Shown here piece by piece: positions 1-7,368 of a stretch of DNA of 14,233 nucleotides (positions within the stretch are counted from its first letter, which is position 1; the number at the start of each line of letters is the position of its first letter). A model generated the notes under the pieces. The model searched no databases. It was not told the origin of the DNA and saw only the letters and a list, made by a program, of their open reading frames with translations. The translations under genes and the position numbers were made by a program. This DNA is from CAIVAT01 sp037141055 (lineage in GTDB: Bacteria; Bacteroidota; Bacteroidia; Bacteroidales; FEN-979). The stretch covers positions 1-14,233 of the forward strand of contig JBAXDH010000097.1 of the NCBI GenBank assembly GCA_037141055.1, read 5' to 3'.

Positions 1-416
1 TCCAGACATTTAAGATCCGTTCTGACGGGTCTCTCGAAGCCTGGATGCGGCGAATCATGGTCAATACTGCGCTAAACTTTATCCGTGGGCGGCTGAAAGA
101 GAAAAACTTCGTAAATATTGATCCCATCATTGATAAAATCGATTTCCATGAAGAGGATGAATCCAACTTTGAAAACCCATTTTTGAATGTGGACCGCGAC
201 AAGATCATGAAACTGATCTGCGAACTACCTGACGGCTACCGTACTGTATTCAACCTTTATGTTTTCGAACAATACGGACACAGGGAGGTTGCAGAACTCC
301 TGGGATGTTCCGAAAATACATCCAAGTCACAGCTTTCAAAAGCCCGTGCCCTGCTGAGAAAAAAAATGAATCAACTGGTCAATTCCAATACATCGAAGAC
401 CTATGAAAAAGCATGA
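1..416 (+). CDS. ECF-type RNA polymerase sigma factor, 5' end outside window
   Basis: The reading frame is open from the first bases (in-frame codons from position 3), so the gene starts upstream and only its last ~137 residues are seen. Before the first ATG at 45 the frame reads QTFKIRSDGSLEAWMRRI, the end of sigma region 2, where GSLEAWxRRIxVNTALNFIR is typical of Bacteroidota ECF sigma factors. After an acidic linker (about nt 110-200), region 4 follows at about nt 205-375: ELPDGYRTVFNLYVFEQYGHREVAELLGC and then a helix-turn-helix recognition helix (SENTSKSQLSKARALL) that would read the -35/-33 promoter element. It overlaps the next gene by 14 bp, so the two are almost certainly translated together. 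The downstream partner occupies the place of an anti-sigma factor. The family assignment is secure; the regulon is unknown. Confidence 0.9.
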   Translation, partial: QTFKIRSDGSLEAWMRRIMVNTALNFIRGRLKEKNFVNIDPIIDKIDFHEEDESNFENPFLNVDRDKIMKLICELPDGYRTVFNLYVFEQYGHREVAELLGCSENTSKSQLSKARALLRKKMNQLVNSNTSKTYEKA

Positions 417-1833
417 TATTCCAACCGATGATTTCTTCAGGGAAGCACTGAAGTATCATCGGGTAACCCCTTCGGATGAAGCCAGGGCTGCATTCCTGAA
501 GGACGCCCTGCAATTGCCTCCTCCTAAAACAAGAAATGGCAAAGGCATCGCTGGCCTTATCTTGTTCCTGCTCCTGGCGGGGACAGTGATTGTGGCTTTG
601 TATCTTGCCACGGATAAGGATTCAGCGACACCCGGGACAAAGCAGGAAGTGCCGATGCCTGCAGCATCAGTTCCTGCCAGTCGCCCAGGTGCTGAGAAAT
701 CCGCTGAAACTGTTATATCTCATAGCGCCGCAGTGAATTCTCCAACCGGGGCGAAACAAACCGGGAAACCTGATCTCAGTCAACAGGTTCATCCTGTCAG
801 AAAAAAAACAGTCGGGCTGAATACAACACAAAGCATCAATGACAGTAATTCCGATATTCTCAGTACAAATCAAGCAGGACTTACTGATAATACGCAATCT
901 TCAACATCATTATCATCATCAGCAGCAGCAGCAAAGGCAATTGAAACACCTTCGGCACCAGAAAAAGGAGTTTCTGAAAAGGATGTGATTGCCGATGAAG
1001 CCATCACGGCATTGGTGCCGCCAGCGAAAAAGCATGAACCTGTACAAAGTGCCGGTTCGACCTCTGCAATAAAAACTGACACCCTGATCATTCCGGCTAT
1101 AAACAGCACACAACCTGGTGTTACCAGGAGATCAGGGCCGAAATCAATGACCATAACGGGGGGAATATACTACACCCCGGAATGGATGTTCAACACCCTG
1201 GAGGGGACGAAGTTTGTCAGCAATTTCGGGATCGAGGGGATCATTCACTTTGGCAAATTCTCGGTGCGTACTGGTGCCGGATTGTCAATCGCCAAAGGCA
1301 CAAACGAACTTCTTGTAAAGTACAATGAGTACATGGGCGACTACAGCAAACTGGATTCCATGTCGTTTACCTGGAATCCGCCCTCGCAGCAGTATGTTCC
1401 CAAGTTTTACATGAGCAACCAGGATGTATGGGACAGTTTGATGAAACTTGATTACGCGAAGGTGGTAAAACGGTATACCTATCTCCAGGTCCCCTTGATC
1501 CTCGGGTATGATTTCTGGGAATCGGACAGGCTTACCATCGGTTTCCGAACAGGACCTGTTTTATCAGTTCTCCTGGGTTCAAAACAATTATCGGCCGCTT
1601 ATGACCCCGGGAAAAACCGTGTTGTCAGCGTCAATGACATCGCTCCCGAACAGGTGAGCCTTAACTGGCAGGTGATGGCGGGCATGGGCTTTGCTCTTCG
1701 CCTTACCGAATCTTTGCAGTTTGAAGTTGAGCCATCGGTAAAATATTATTTTAACTCGGTGTATGAAAAGCCTGCGAACAGCGCAAAGCCATGGTCCATA
1801 GGGGTGCGCGCAGCTTTTGTCGTGAAACTGTGA
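403..1833 (+). CDS. Membrane-anchored sigma-partner protein with C-terminal outer-membrane-barrel-like domain
   Basis: 476 residues in three zones. Residues 1-47 form a short, charged, cytoplasmic N-terminus (DDFFREALKYHRVTPSDEAR), the type found in Bacteroidota proteins encoded directly after ECF sigma factors. Residues 48-69 are a single hydrophobic helix (GIAGLILFLLLAGTVIVALY), after which comes a ~175-residue Ser/Thr/Ala/Pro-rich linker (70-245). Residues 248-476 are rich in alternating aromatic/hydrophobic strands (ITGGIYYTPEWMFN, FSVRTGAGLSIA, YTYLQVPLILGYDF, LTIGFRTGPVLSVLL, FEVEPSVKYYF) and end in SIGVRAAFVVKL, resembling PorT/OmpA-type outer-membrane beta-barrel domains. The start at 403 overlaps the sigma gene by 14 bp. 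I infer a role in controlling or sensing for that sigma factor, with the N-terminus the likely sigma contact. No canonical zinc anti-sigma motif (HxxxCxxC) is seen. The barrel could also be a periplasmic beta domain. Confidence 0.8.
   Translation: MKKHDIPTDDFFREALKYHRVTPSDEARAAFLKDALQLPPPKTRNGKGIAGLILFLLLAGTVIVALYLATDKDSATPGTKQEVPMPAASVPASRPGAEKSAETVISHSAAVNSPTGAKQTGKPDLSQQVHPVRKKTVGLNTTQSINDSNSDILSTNQAGLTDNTQSSTSLSSSAAAAKAIETPSAPEKGVSEKDVIADEAITALVPPAKKHEPVQSAGSTSAIKTDTLIIPAINSTQPGVTRRSGPKSMTITGGIYYTPEWMFNTLEGTKFVSNFGIEGIIHFGKFSVRTGAGLSIAKGTNELLVKYNEYMGDYSKLDSMSFTWNPPSQQYVPKFYMSNQDVWDSLMKLDYAKVVKRYTYLQVPLILGYDFWESDRLTIGFRTGPVLSVLLGSKQLSAAYDPGKNRVVSVNDIAPEQVSLNWQVMAGMGFALRLTESLQFEVEPSVKYYFNSVYEKPANSAKPWSIGVRAAFVVKL
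904..933 (+). repeat. Imperfect trinucleotide repeat inside the linker of the sigma-partner gene
   Basis: A run of TCA/TTA codons passes into four GCA codons, encoding SLSSSAAAA at about residues 168-177. The period is 3 bp, so slippage would change linker length without breaking the frame. Confidence 0.6.
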
Positions 1834-1842
1834 TTTATTTAC

Positions 1843-1850
1843 TATCTTCG
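1843..1850 (+). promoter_or_regulatory. Possible -7 box upstream of the T9SS-cargo gene
   Basis: TATCTTCG matches the Bacteroidota -7 consensus TAnnTTTG at all but one fixed position. A TTG sits at 1817-1819, but the 23-bp spacing is longer than the usual 19-21. If real, transcription would start near 1857 and the 9-bp repeat array at 1886-1948 would lie in the 5' untranslated leader of the gene at 1987. The call is weak. Confidence 0.25.
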
Positions 1851-1885
1851 GGCAACCTTTTGACTGTGGCGGGTTATATCTGCAG

Positions 1886-1948
1886 GGAATACAAACAATG
1901 CAAGTAATGAATACAATGCAGACAATGCAGACAATACAAACAATGCAA
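1886..1948. repeat. 9-bp tandem repeat array, seven units
   Basis: Seven consecutive 9-bp units keep exact phase: ggaatacaa, acaatgcaa, gtaatgaat, acaatgcag, acaatgcag, acaatacaa, acaatgcaa. The third unit is the most diverged. The array lies in the 153-bp gap between the sigma-partner stop and the start at 1987. On the minus strand it reads as a run of CIV repeats, which I take to be an accidental reading frame. No protein-binding site or hairpin is obvious in it. Confidence 0.85.
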
Positions 1949-1986
1949 TAAAAAAACATATTTCATTCATTTAAAACAGTTTCGCC

Positions 1987-4248
1987 ATGAAAAAGTTATT
2001 ATTCCAGATTTTATTCCTTCTGCCGGCACTTTCTTCCATGTCGCAGGCATTCCTCCTGGTCAGCGGCACGGTAACCGAACTGAATACGGGAAATCCTATT
2101 GCAAACCAGGCTGTGATCATCCACAATGATTCGTCTTCAGGAACGTATTTTTACCATACCACGCTTACCAACAGCTCCGGTTTTTATATGGATACGATCA
2201 TAAACGGCGGGTCGCAGGGCAACCTGTACGTCGGCACCGTTGACTGCCAGAATTACATGCATCTCCAGTCATTCGTGTATACTCCGGCGCTGAATTCCTT
2301 TACCGCAGATTTCGCGATTTGCTATTCGAACAATCCGTGTGCTGCAGGTTTCACGCACCAGCAAACACAACCGCTAACCGTTCAATTCACCGATGCTTCG
2401 ACCGGAGGCGGAAATTTGCGAAACTGGATGTTCGGCGACGGTTCAACCTCCAGCCAGGCCAACCCATCGCACACATACAGCGTGCCCGGATATTACGACG
2501 TGACCCTTACGATCGGAGCGCTGGGGACTACATGTTATAATGCGGTAACCCAGACGATACTGGTTCAGGATTCGACCGGAGGCGGTTGCCAGGCTGCATT
2601 TGTAATGATACCCGACAGTGTAAACACTCCTCCCAATACCTTTTATTTCGAGGATTACTCCTCAGGAAACAACATTCATTCCTACTTCTGGAACTTTGGA
2701 GACGGCACTTCCCAATATGTTACATTCCCGGGAAACCCAAACGTAGTTCACACATACCTGCAGGCCGGCACATATACCGCCTGTTTAACCATTCAAAGTG
2801 CCGACAGCAGCTGCTATGACATGACCTGCCTGACTTTCGTCATTGGCAGCGGTGGTGGATGCCAGGCCAACTTTACAGAATATTCCGACAGCGTGAACAC
2901 AACAAACCAGTATCACTTTATCGATATGTCTGCCGGAAACATCATATCCTGGAACTGGAATTTCGGGGATCCTGCAAGCGGACCGAACAATATTTCATCC
3001 GTTCAGAATCCCGCACATATTTTTACAGTGCCCGGAACTTACAACGTATGCCTGACCATCCACGGAGCTGACACCACCTGTTATGATGTAACCTGCCATA
3101 CGATTGTTGTCGGAGGCGGCAGCGGGTGCCAGGCTAATTTCTCCTACGGCACCGATCCGGCGCTGGGAGACCATACCATTGCTTTTACAGACCTTTCATC
3201 GGGCAACCCAACTGCATGGTCCTGGAGTTTTGGTGACGGCACTGCCGGCACTGTTCAGAACCCGGTGCACACGTATGCCGGTCCGGGCACCTACATTGTA
3301 TGCCTGACCATCACCGGCAACAATTGCACGAGCACTTTCTGCCAGAATGTTGTAATCACAGACAGCACAGCATACCACCAGGTTTACGGACAGGTATTTG
3401 CAGGAAACTTCCCGGTTACAGACGGCCTCGCCATGATCTTCTCCGTTGACACTACCGGCAGCTATACTCCGTATGTTGCAGTTTTCCCGTTAGATTCAAA
3501 CGGCGTATATTATTTCACCATGGTTCCGGACGGAAATTACTATATTCTTGCCATTCCTTTCGATCCAAGCGGCTACCTGCCAACGTATTACGGAAACACC
3601 ATCAGCTGGACACAGGCCACATTGATTTCACTCGGAACACCAAACAATCCTTACAACATCAACCTTGTTCTCTCCGACCAGATGACCCCGGGACCGGGTT
3701 CGGCCTCAGGGCAGATCAACATGGGCGACGTAAGTAATTCCATGGTCGATAAAGTTAATATGATCCTGCTCAATTCCCAGGGCAAAGCAATTGGATTTAC
3801 ACCTGTTTCAACCACCGGGGAATTTGACTTTTCAACGCTGGCTTACGGCACATACTATCTGCATGCTGAAATGCCGGGCATTACCAGCGATTATGTCATG
3901 TTCACGGTTTCAGCCGCCAAACCTCATACAGACGTTGTCATGACTTTCACCGGGAACAAGATCCTTGGAATCGGAGAAACAGCAGCACTTGCCAGCAGCT
4001 GGTCGGTATTTCCGAATCCTGTCGTTGAAAAACTGACAATAAACATTGAACTAAAACAGGGCATAAATGCAGAAGCCGGTATTTATGACATGACCGGACG
4101 ACTTGTGGAAAACAAAAGGGTGTTCCTGAATGAAGGGATTAATACGATTGACATTTCCACTGCTTCGCTGCCTTCGGGCATTTACTTCCTGAGGCTTTTC
4201 TCAAAAGAAGGATTGCTGTTCAGTACTAAGCTGGTCAAAACTCAGTAA
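1987..4248 (+). CDS. Exported multi-PKD-domain protein with T9SS type A sorting domain
   Basis: 753 residues. An N-terminal signal peptide (MKKLLFQILFLLPALSSMSQ, cleavage near residue 20-21) precedes a carboxypeptidase-regulatory-like beta sandwich (24-115; SGTVTELNTGNPIANQAVII). Four PKD domains follow at about 118-195, 201-286, 292-376 and 381-458, each with the WxFGD signature (NWMFGDG, FWNFGDG, NWNFGDP, SWSFGDG) and an HTY/HIF turn. Residues 462-562 and 567-655 look like two more Cna-B/SdrD-like beta modules. The last 80 residues (VFPNPVVEKLTI, IYDMTGRLV, LPSGIYFLRL, KLVKTQ) form a type A T9SS C-terminal sorting domain, so the protein should cross the outer membrane and be attached or released at the surface. 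No catalytic domain is recognisable. An adhesive or structural role is inferred. The gene stands alone and ends at a terminator. Confidence 0.92.
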   Translation: MKKLLFQILFLLPALSSMSQAFLLVSGTVTELNTGNPIANQAVIIHNDSSSGTYFYHTTLTNSSGFYMDTIINGGSQGNLYVGTVDCQNYMHLQSFVYTPALNSFTADFAICYSNNPCAAGFTHQQTQPLTVQFTDASTGGGNLRNWMFGDGSTSSQANPSHTYSVPGYYDVTLTIGALGTTCYNAVTQTILVQDSTGGGCQAAFVMIPDSVNTPPNTFYFEDYSSGNNIHSYFWNFGDGTSQYVTFPGNPNVVHTYLQAGTYTACLTIQSADSSCYDMTCLTFVIGSGGGCQANFTEYSDSVNTTNQYHFIDMSAGNIISWNWNFGDPASGPNNISSVQNPAHIFTVPGTYNVCLTIHGADTTCYDVTCHTIVVGGGSGCQANFSYGTDPALGDHTIAFTDLSSGNPTAWSWSFGDGTAGTVQNPVHTYAGPGTYIVCLTITGNNCTSTFCQNVVITDSTAYHQVYGQVFAGNFPVTDGLAMIFSVDTTGSYTPYVAVFPLDSNGVYYFTMVPDGNYYILAIPFDPSGYLPTYYGNTISWTQATLISLGTPNNPYNINLVLSDQMTPGPGSASGQINMGDVSNSMVDKVNMILLNSQGKAIGFTPVSTTGEFDFSTLAYGTYYLHAEMPGITSDYVMFTVSAAKPHTDVVMTFTGNKILGIGETAALASSWSVFPNPVVEKLTINIELKQGINAEAGIYDMTGRLVENKRVFLNEGINTIDISTASLPSGIYFLRLFSKEGLLFSTKLVKTQ

Positions 4249-4258
4249 ATAAAATCAC

Positions 4259-4281
4259 CACGAAGACGCAAAGACGCGAAG
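4259..4281. repeat. 8-bp tandem repeat behind the T9SS-cargo gene
   Basis: Three near-identical units follow one another: cacgaaga, cgcaaaga, cgcgaag (the last lacks one base). They begin 10 bp after the stop codon. Similar CACGAAGA-type strings are, from memory, common in intergenic DNA of environmental bacteria. No function is evident. Confidence 0.6.
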
Positions 4282-4302
4282 TATATGAATAAATAATGAG
4301 CG

Positions 4303-4324
4303 TATCAGCGTTTTCGCGCTGATA
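4303..4324 (+). other. Perfect 8-bp hairpin ahead of the terminator
   Basis: TATCAGCG (4303-4310) and CGCTGATA (4317-4324) are exact inverted complements around a 6-nt loop, ttttcg. It lacks a following T run (aaaaag follows), so it is not itself an intrinsic terminator. It could stabilise the 3' end of the upstream mRNA. Confidence 0.55.
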
Positions 4325-4339
4325 AAAAGTTCTAAAAAG

Positions 4340-4374
4340 CCCTGCCGGAGTTTACAATTCCGGCGGGGTTTTTT
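4340..4374 (+). terminator. Rho-independent terminator of the T9SS-cargo gene
   Basis: A 10-bp stem pairs 4340-4349 (CCCTGCCGGA) with 4359-4368 (TCCGGCGGGG), with a single G-T wobble and a 9-nt loop. Six T residues follow at 4369-4374. A run of five A residues just before the stem could extend the pairing. It lies 92 bp after the stop at 4248 and isolates that gene from gcvP. Confidence 0.88.
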
Positions 4375-4398
4375 GTTTATTCTTTCACAAAGATTTGG

Positions 4399-4406
4399 TA
4401 CTTTTG
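4399..4406 (+). promoter_or_regulatory. Probable -7 promoter box of gcvP
   Basis: TACTTTTG matches the Bacteroidota sigma-A -7 consensus TAnnTTTG exactly and lies 32 bp before the chosen gcvP start, giving a leader of about 28 nt. The nearest upstream TTG (4373-4375) overlaps the end of the preceding terminator at a 23-bp spacing, slightly longer than usual. Confidence 0.45.
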
Positions 4407-4438
4407 CCGCGTTACGTAACTCCCAAAAAACCTTCCAC

Positions 4439-7297
4439 ATGATCAACAACAACTTTGCAAGGAGACACAACGGTCCCTTTGGTGATGAGATCAATATGAT
4501 GCTCGAAAAAATCGGCGTTAAATCCCTGGATCAGCTTATCGACCAGACAGTTCCCTCCTCCATCCGGATGAAAGAGCCACTCAACCTGCCAACCGGCATG
4601 AATGAATACCAGTACCTCAACCATATCAGATCCATCGGGGCAAAAAACAAACTGAACAAGAGTTTTATCGGACTTGGCTATTACGACACCATCGTTCCGG
4701 CTGTCATCCAGAGAAACATCCTGGAAAACCCGGGATGGTACACCGCATACACTCCTTACCAGGCTGAAATTTCCCAGGGAAGGCTTGAGGCGTTGCTGAA
4801 TTTCCAAACGATGGTCTGCGATCTCACCGCCATGCCGATTGCGAATGCTTCCCTGCTGGATGAAGGAACTGCCGCATCCGAGGCCATGATCATGCTGTAT
4901 AACAGCCGTTCAAGGGATGCCGTAAAAAGAGGTGCAAACCAGTTTTTCGTCTCTAAAAACCTCTTCCCGCAATCGATCGATGTGATCCGTACCCGGGCAA
5001 TTCCACTGGGAATAGAACTTGTCATTGGGAAACAGCATGAATTTGAATTCAACGACATGGTTTTCGGTTGCGTGATCCAGTATCCCAATCAGCGCGGTGT
5101 TGTTTGTGATTTTTCATCATTTGTTGAGAAAGCACACAATGCAGGGGCGATGGTTGCTGTTGCAGCCGACCTGCTGAGTTTGACATTGCTTACCCCCCCG
5201 GGGGAATGGGGTGCCGACATTGTTTTCGGCTCCACCCAGCGTTTTGGAATTCCGATGGGATACGGCGGGCCGCATGCCGCTTATTTTGCAACCCGCGACG
5301 AATACAAGCGCCAGATGCCGGGCCGCATCATCGGGGTTTCTGTCGATGCCAACGGCAACAGGGCGCTCAGGATGGCGCTGCAAACCCGCGAGCAGCATAT
5401 CAAACGTGAAAAAGCGACCTCCAACATCTGCACATCCCAGGTATTGCTTGCCGTGATGGCAGGAATGTACGCCGTGTATCACGGACCGAAAGGCCTTAGG
5501 CAGATCGCACGCCATATCAATATACTGGCCGGTGTTTTATCACAGGAACTTCAGAAATACGGTTACAAGCAATTAAACAGCCATTTTTTCGACACGGTTC
5601 TGATCGAGTTGCCTGACGGAGTTGCTGCCGAAGGAATCCGCACAGCATCGCTGGCACGCGGGATGAACCTTCGCTATTTCGATGCAAAGCGCATCGGTGT
5701 GAGTATTGATGAAACAGCGTCTCTTTCCGACATCAACATCCTTGTAGGGATATTTGCCCGGGCCAATGGCAAACCATACACCGAATTTGTATGCAACCCG
5801 GCCGAATGCGAACTGATTTCCACCATTCCGCAGAATCTTTCACGCACGTCAGCCTACCTGACAAACAAAGTATTCAACAGCTATCATTCCGAAACGGAGA
5901 TGATGCGTTATATCAAAAAGCTTGAAATCAAGGACCTGGCATTGAACCGTTCGATGATCCCGCTGGGCTCATGCACCATGAAACTGAACGCTGCCGCCGA
6001 ATTATTCGCACTCAGTTACCCGGAATTCGGAGGGATCCATCCGTTTGTGCCGAAAGACCAGGCCGCAGGCTACCAGTTCCTCATCGATGAACTGGCCAAA
6101 GATCTTGCTATCATCACCGGATTTGAGGCAGTATCGTTCATGCCCAATTCGGGCGCCGCCGGGGAATATGCAGGTTTGATGGTGATCCGCCAGTTTCATA
6201 TCGCAAACGGGCAGGGACACCGCGATGTTTGCATCATCCCGTCATCGGCACACGGCACAAATCCAGCCAGCGCAGCCATGGCTGGGATGAAAGTAGTCGT
6301 GGTCAAATGCGATGAGAAAGGGAACATCGACCTCGCTGACCTCCGGGAAAAGGCGGTTCAGTACAGACACACCCTTTCGTCGCTGATGGTTACCTATCCT
6401 TCAACCCATGGCGTATTTGAAGAGGAAATTCTCGATATCATCAGCATCATCCATGATAACGGAGGACAGGTTTATATGGACGGCGCCAACATGAATGCAC
6501 AGGTCGGGCTGACGAATCCCGGAATTATCAAAGCTGACGTTTGTCACCTGAACCTGCATAAAACCTTCGCCATTCCTCATGGCGGTGGCGGACCGGGAGA
6601 AGGCCCGATCGCAGTTGCAAAACATCTTGCGCCTTTTTTACCAAAACACGTATGTGTCGAAACCGGAGGTAAGGAGGGCATTACCGCTGTTGCATCCGCG
6701 CCTTATGGCAGTGCGCTTATCCTGACCATTTCCTATGCCTACATTAAACTGCTGGGCGGCGGTGGACTTACCGAAGCCACCAAAATGGCTATCCTTAATG
6801 CCAACTACCTGAAGTCATGCCTCGAACCACATTTTCCGATCCTTTATTCGGGGAAGAACGGACGCTGTGCCCATGAAATGATCGTTGACTGCAACGGCAT
6901 CAGCCGCCAGACTGGCATTGGCGCCATCGATATTGCAAAGCGCCTGATGGATTATGGTTTCCACGCACCCACTGTTGCGTTCCCCGTACACGGAACCCTG
7001 ATGGTTGAACCGACCGAAAGCGAACCCTATTCGGAACTCAACCGATTTCTTGAAGCGATGATCTCCATCAAAGGAGAAATTGATGAGATCGCATCAGGTA
7101 AAGCGGATAAAATGGTTAACGTGATCATGAAAGCTCCCCATACCGCTCAAATGGTTTCGGCCGATGAATGGGACCTTCCGTATTCCCGCCAAAAAGCAGC
7201 GTTCCCGGTTGATTCGCTGAAGGAAGATAAATACTGGCCCACCGTGACGAGGATCGACGATGCGTTCGGGGATAGGAACCTGGCGTGTACTGCCTAG
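4439..7297 (+). CDS. gcvP: Glycine dehydrogenase (aminomethyl-transferring), glycine cleavage P-protein
   Basis: PLP-dependent decarboxylase of the glycine cleavage system. It removes CO2 from glycine and passes the aminomethyl group to the lipoyl arm of the H-protein, in the cytoplasm. 952 residues, the full length of the single-chain form that joins the alpha-like N-terminal half and beta-like C-terminal half. Visible family motifs include FARRHNGP at the N-terminus, FIGLGYYDT (76-84), GWYTAYTPYQAEISQGRLE (99-117), SMIPLGSCTMKLN (505-517), SSAHGTNPASA (602-612), DGANMNAQVG (681-690), the PLP-lysine region LNLHKTFAIPHGGGGPG (Lys708) and FPVHGTLMVEPTESE (848-862). I chose ATG 4439 because MINNNFARRHNGPF begins the conserved part; the in-frame ATG at 4373 lies upstream of the -7 box and within the terminator tail. 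No gcvT or gcvH is nearby. The frame is intact. Confidence 0.97.
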   Translation: MINNNFARRHNGPFGDEINMMLEKIGVKSLDQLIDQTVPSSIRMKEPLNLPTGMNEYQYLNHIRSIGAKNKLNKSFIGLGYYDTIVPAVIQRNILENPGWYTAYTPYQAEISQGRLEALLNFQTMVCDLTAMPIANASLLDEGTAASEAMIMLYNSRSRDAVKRGANQFFVSKNLFPQSIDVIRTRAIPLGIELVIGKQHEFEFNDMVFGCVIQYPNQRGVVCDFSSFVEKAHNAGAMVAVAADLLSLTLLTPPGEWGADIVFGSTQRFGIPMGYGGPHAAYFATRDEYKRQMPGRIIGVSVDANGNRALRMALQTREQHIKREKATSNICTSQVLLAVMAGMYAVYHGPKGLRQIARHINILAGVLSQELQKYGYKQLNSHFFDTVLIELPDGVAAEGIRTASLARGMNLRYFDAKRIGVSIDETASLSDINILVGIFARANGKPYTEFVCNPAECELISTIPQNLSRTSAYLTNKVFNSYHSETEMMRYIKKLEIKDLALNRSMIPLGSCTMKLNAAAELFALSYPEFGGIHPFVPKDQAAGYQFLIDELAKDLAIITGFEAVSFMPNSGAAGEYAGLMVIRQFHIANGQGHRDVCIIPSSAHGTNPASAAMAGMKVVVVKCDEKGNIDLADLREKAVQYRHTLSSLMVTYPSTHGVFEEEILDIISIIHDNGGQVYMDGANMNAQVGLTNPGIIKADVCHLNLHKTFAIPHGGGGPGEGPIAVAKHLAPFLPKHVCVETGGKEGITAVASAPYGSALILTISYAYIKLLGGGGLTEATKMAILNANYLKSCLEPHFPILYSGKNGRCAHEMIVDCNGISRQTGIGAIDIAKRLMDYGFHAPTVAFPVHGTLMVEPTESEPYSELNRFLEAMISIKGEIDEIASGKADKMVNVIMKAPHTAQMVSADEWDLPYSRQKAAFPVDSLKEDKYWPTVTRIDDAFGDRNLACTA

Positions 7298-7327
7298 CGA
7301 AATGGTGAAATAGCGAAATGGCGAAAT
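7296..7327. repeat. 8-bp tandem repeat array at the gcvP stop codon
   Basis: Four exact-phase units of form (A/G)G(C/T)GAAAT: agcgaaat, ggtgaaat, agcgaaat, ggcgaaat. The gcvP stop codon (TAG, 7295-7297) overlaps the first unit. An inverted copy, atttcgct, lies at 7352-7359 inside the 3' end of the convergent esterase gene. Confidence 0.8.
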
Positions 7328-7368
7328 TTACCCCATAAAACGGGTTTTGCTATTTCGCTTTTTCTTTT
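7320..7368. terminator. Possible terminator hairpin between convergent genes
   Basis: The last repeat unit (7320-7327) can pair over 8 bp with its inverted copy (7352-7359), including one G-T pair, around a 24-nt loop that contains a small ccc/ggg inner stem. On the plus strand the stem runs into TTTTTCTTTT (7359-7368), which suits termination of gcvP. The large loop makes the call tentative. Confidence 0.4.

Noticed and set aside
1588..1959. Minus-strand reading frame rich in CIV repeats
   Set aside because: It is the antisense reading of the 9-bp array and of the 3' end of the barrel-like domain; it has no recognisable domain and conflicts with the strong plus-strand gene.
4373..4438. Upstream extension of gcvP from ATG 4373
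   Set aside because: It begins in the T run of the terminator and lies upstream of the likely transcription start. The conserved GcvP N-terminus begins with MINNNFARRH at 4439.
4249..4438. Glycine riboswitch upstream of gcvP
   Set aside because: The only structures in the gap are a tandem repeat and two hairpins, and the inferred leader is about 28 nt, too short for the aptamer.
5117..5515. Long antisense reading frames within gcvP (also at 4412-4807, 4756-5088 and 6002-6220)
   Set aside because: These are shadow frames produced by the codon pattern of gcvP; their translations show no family features.
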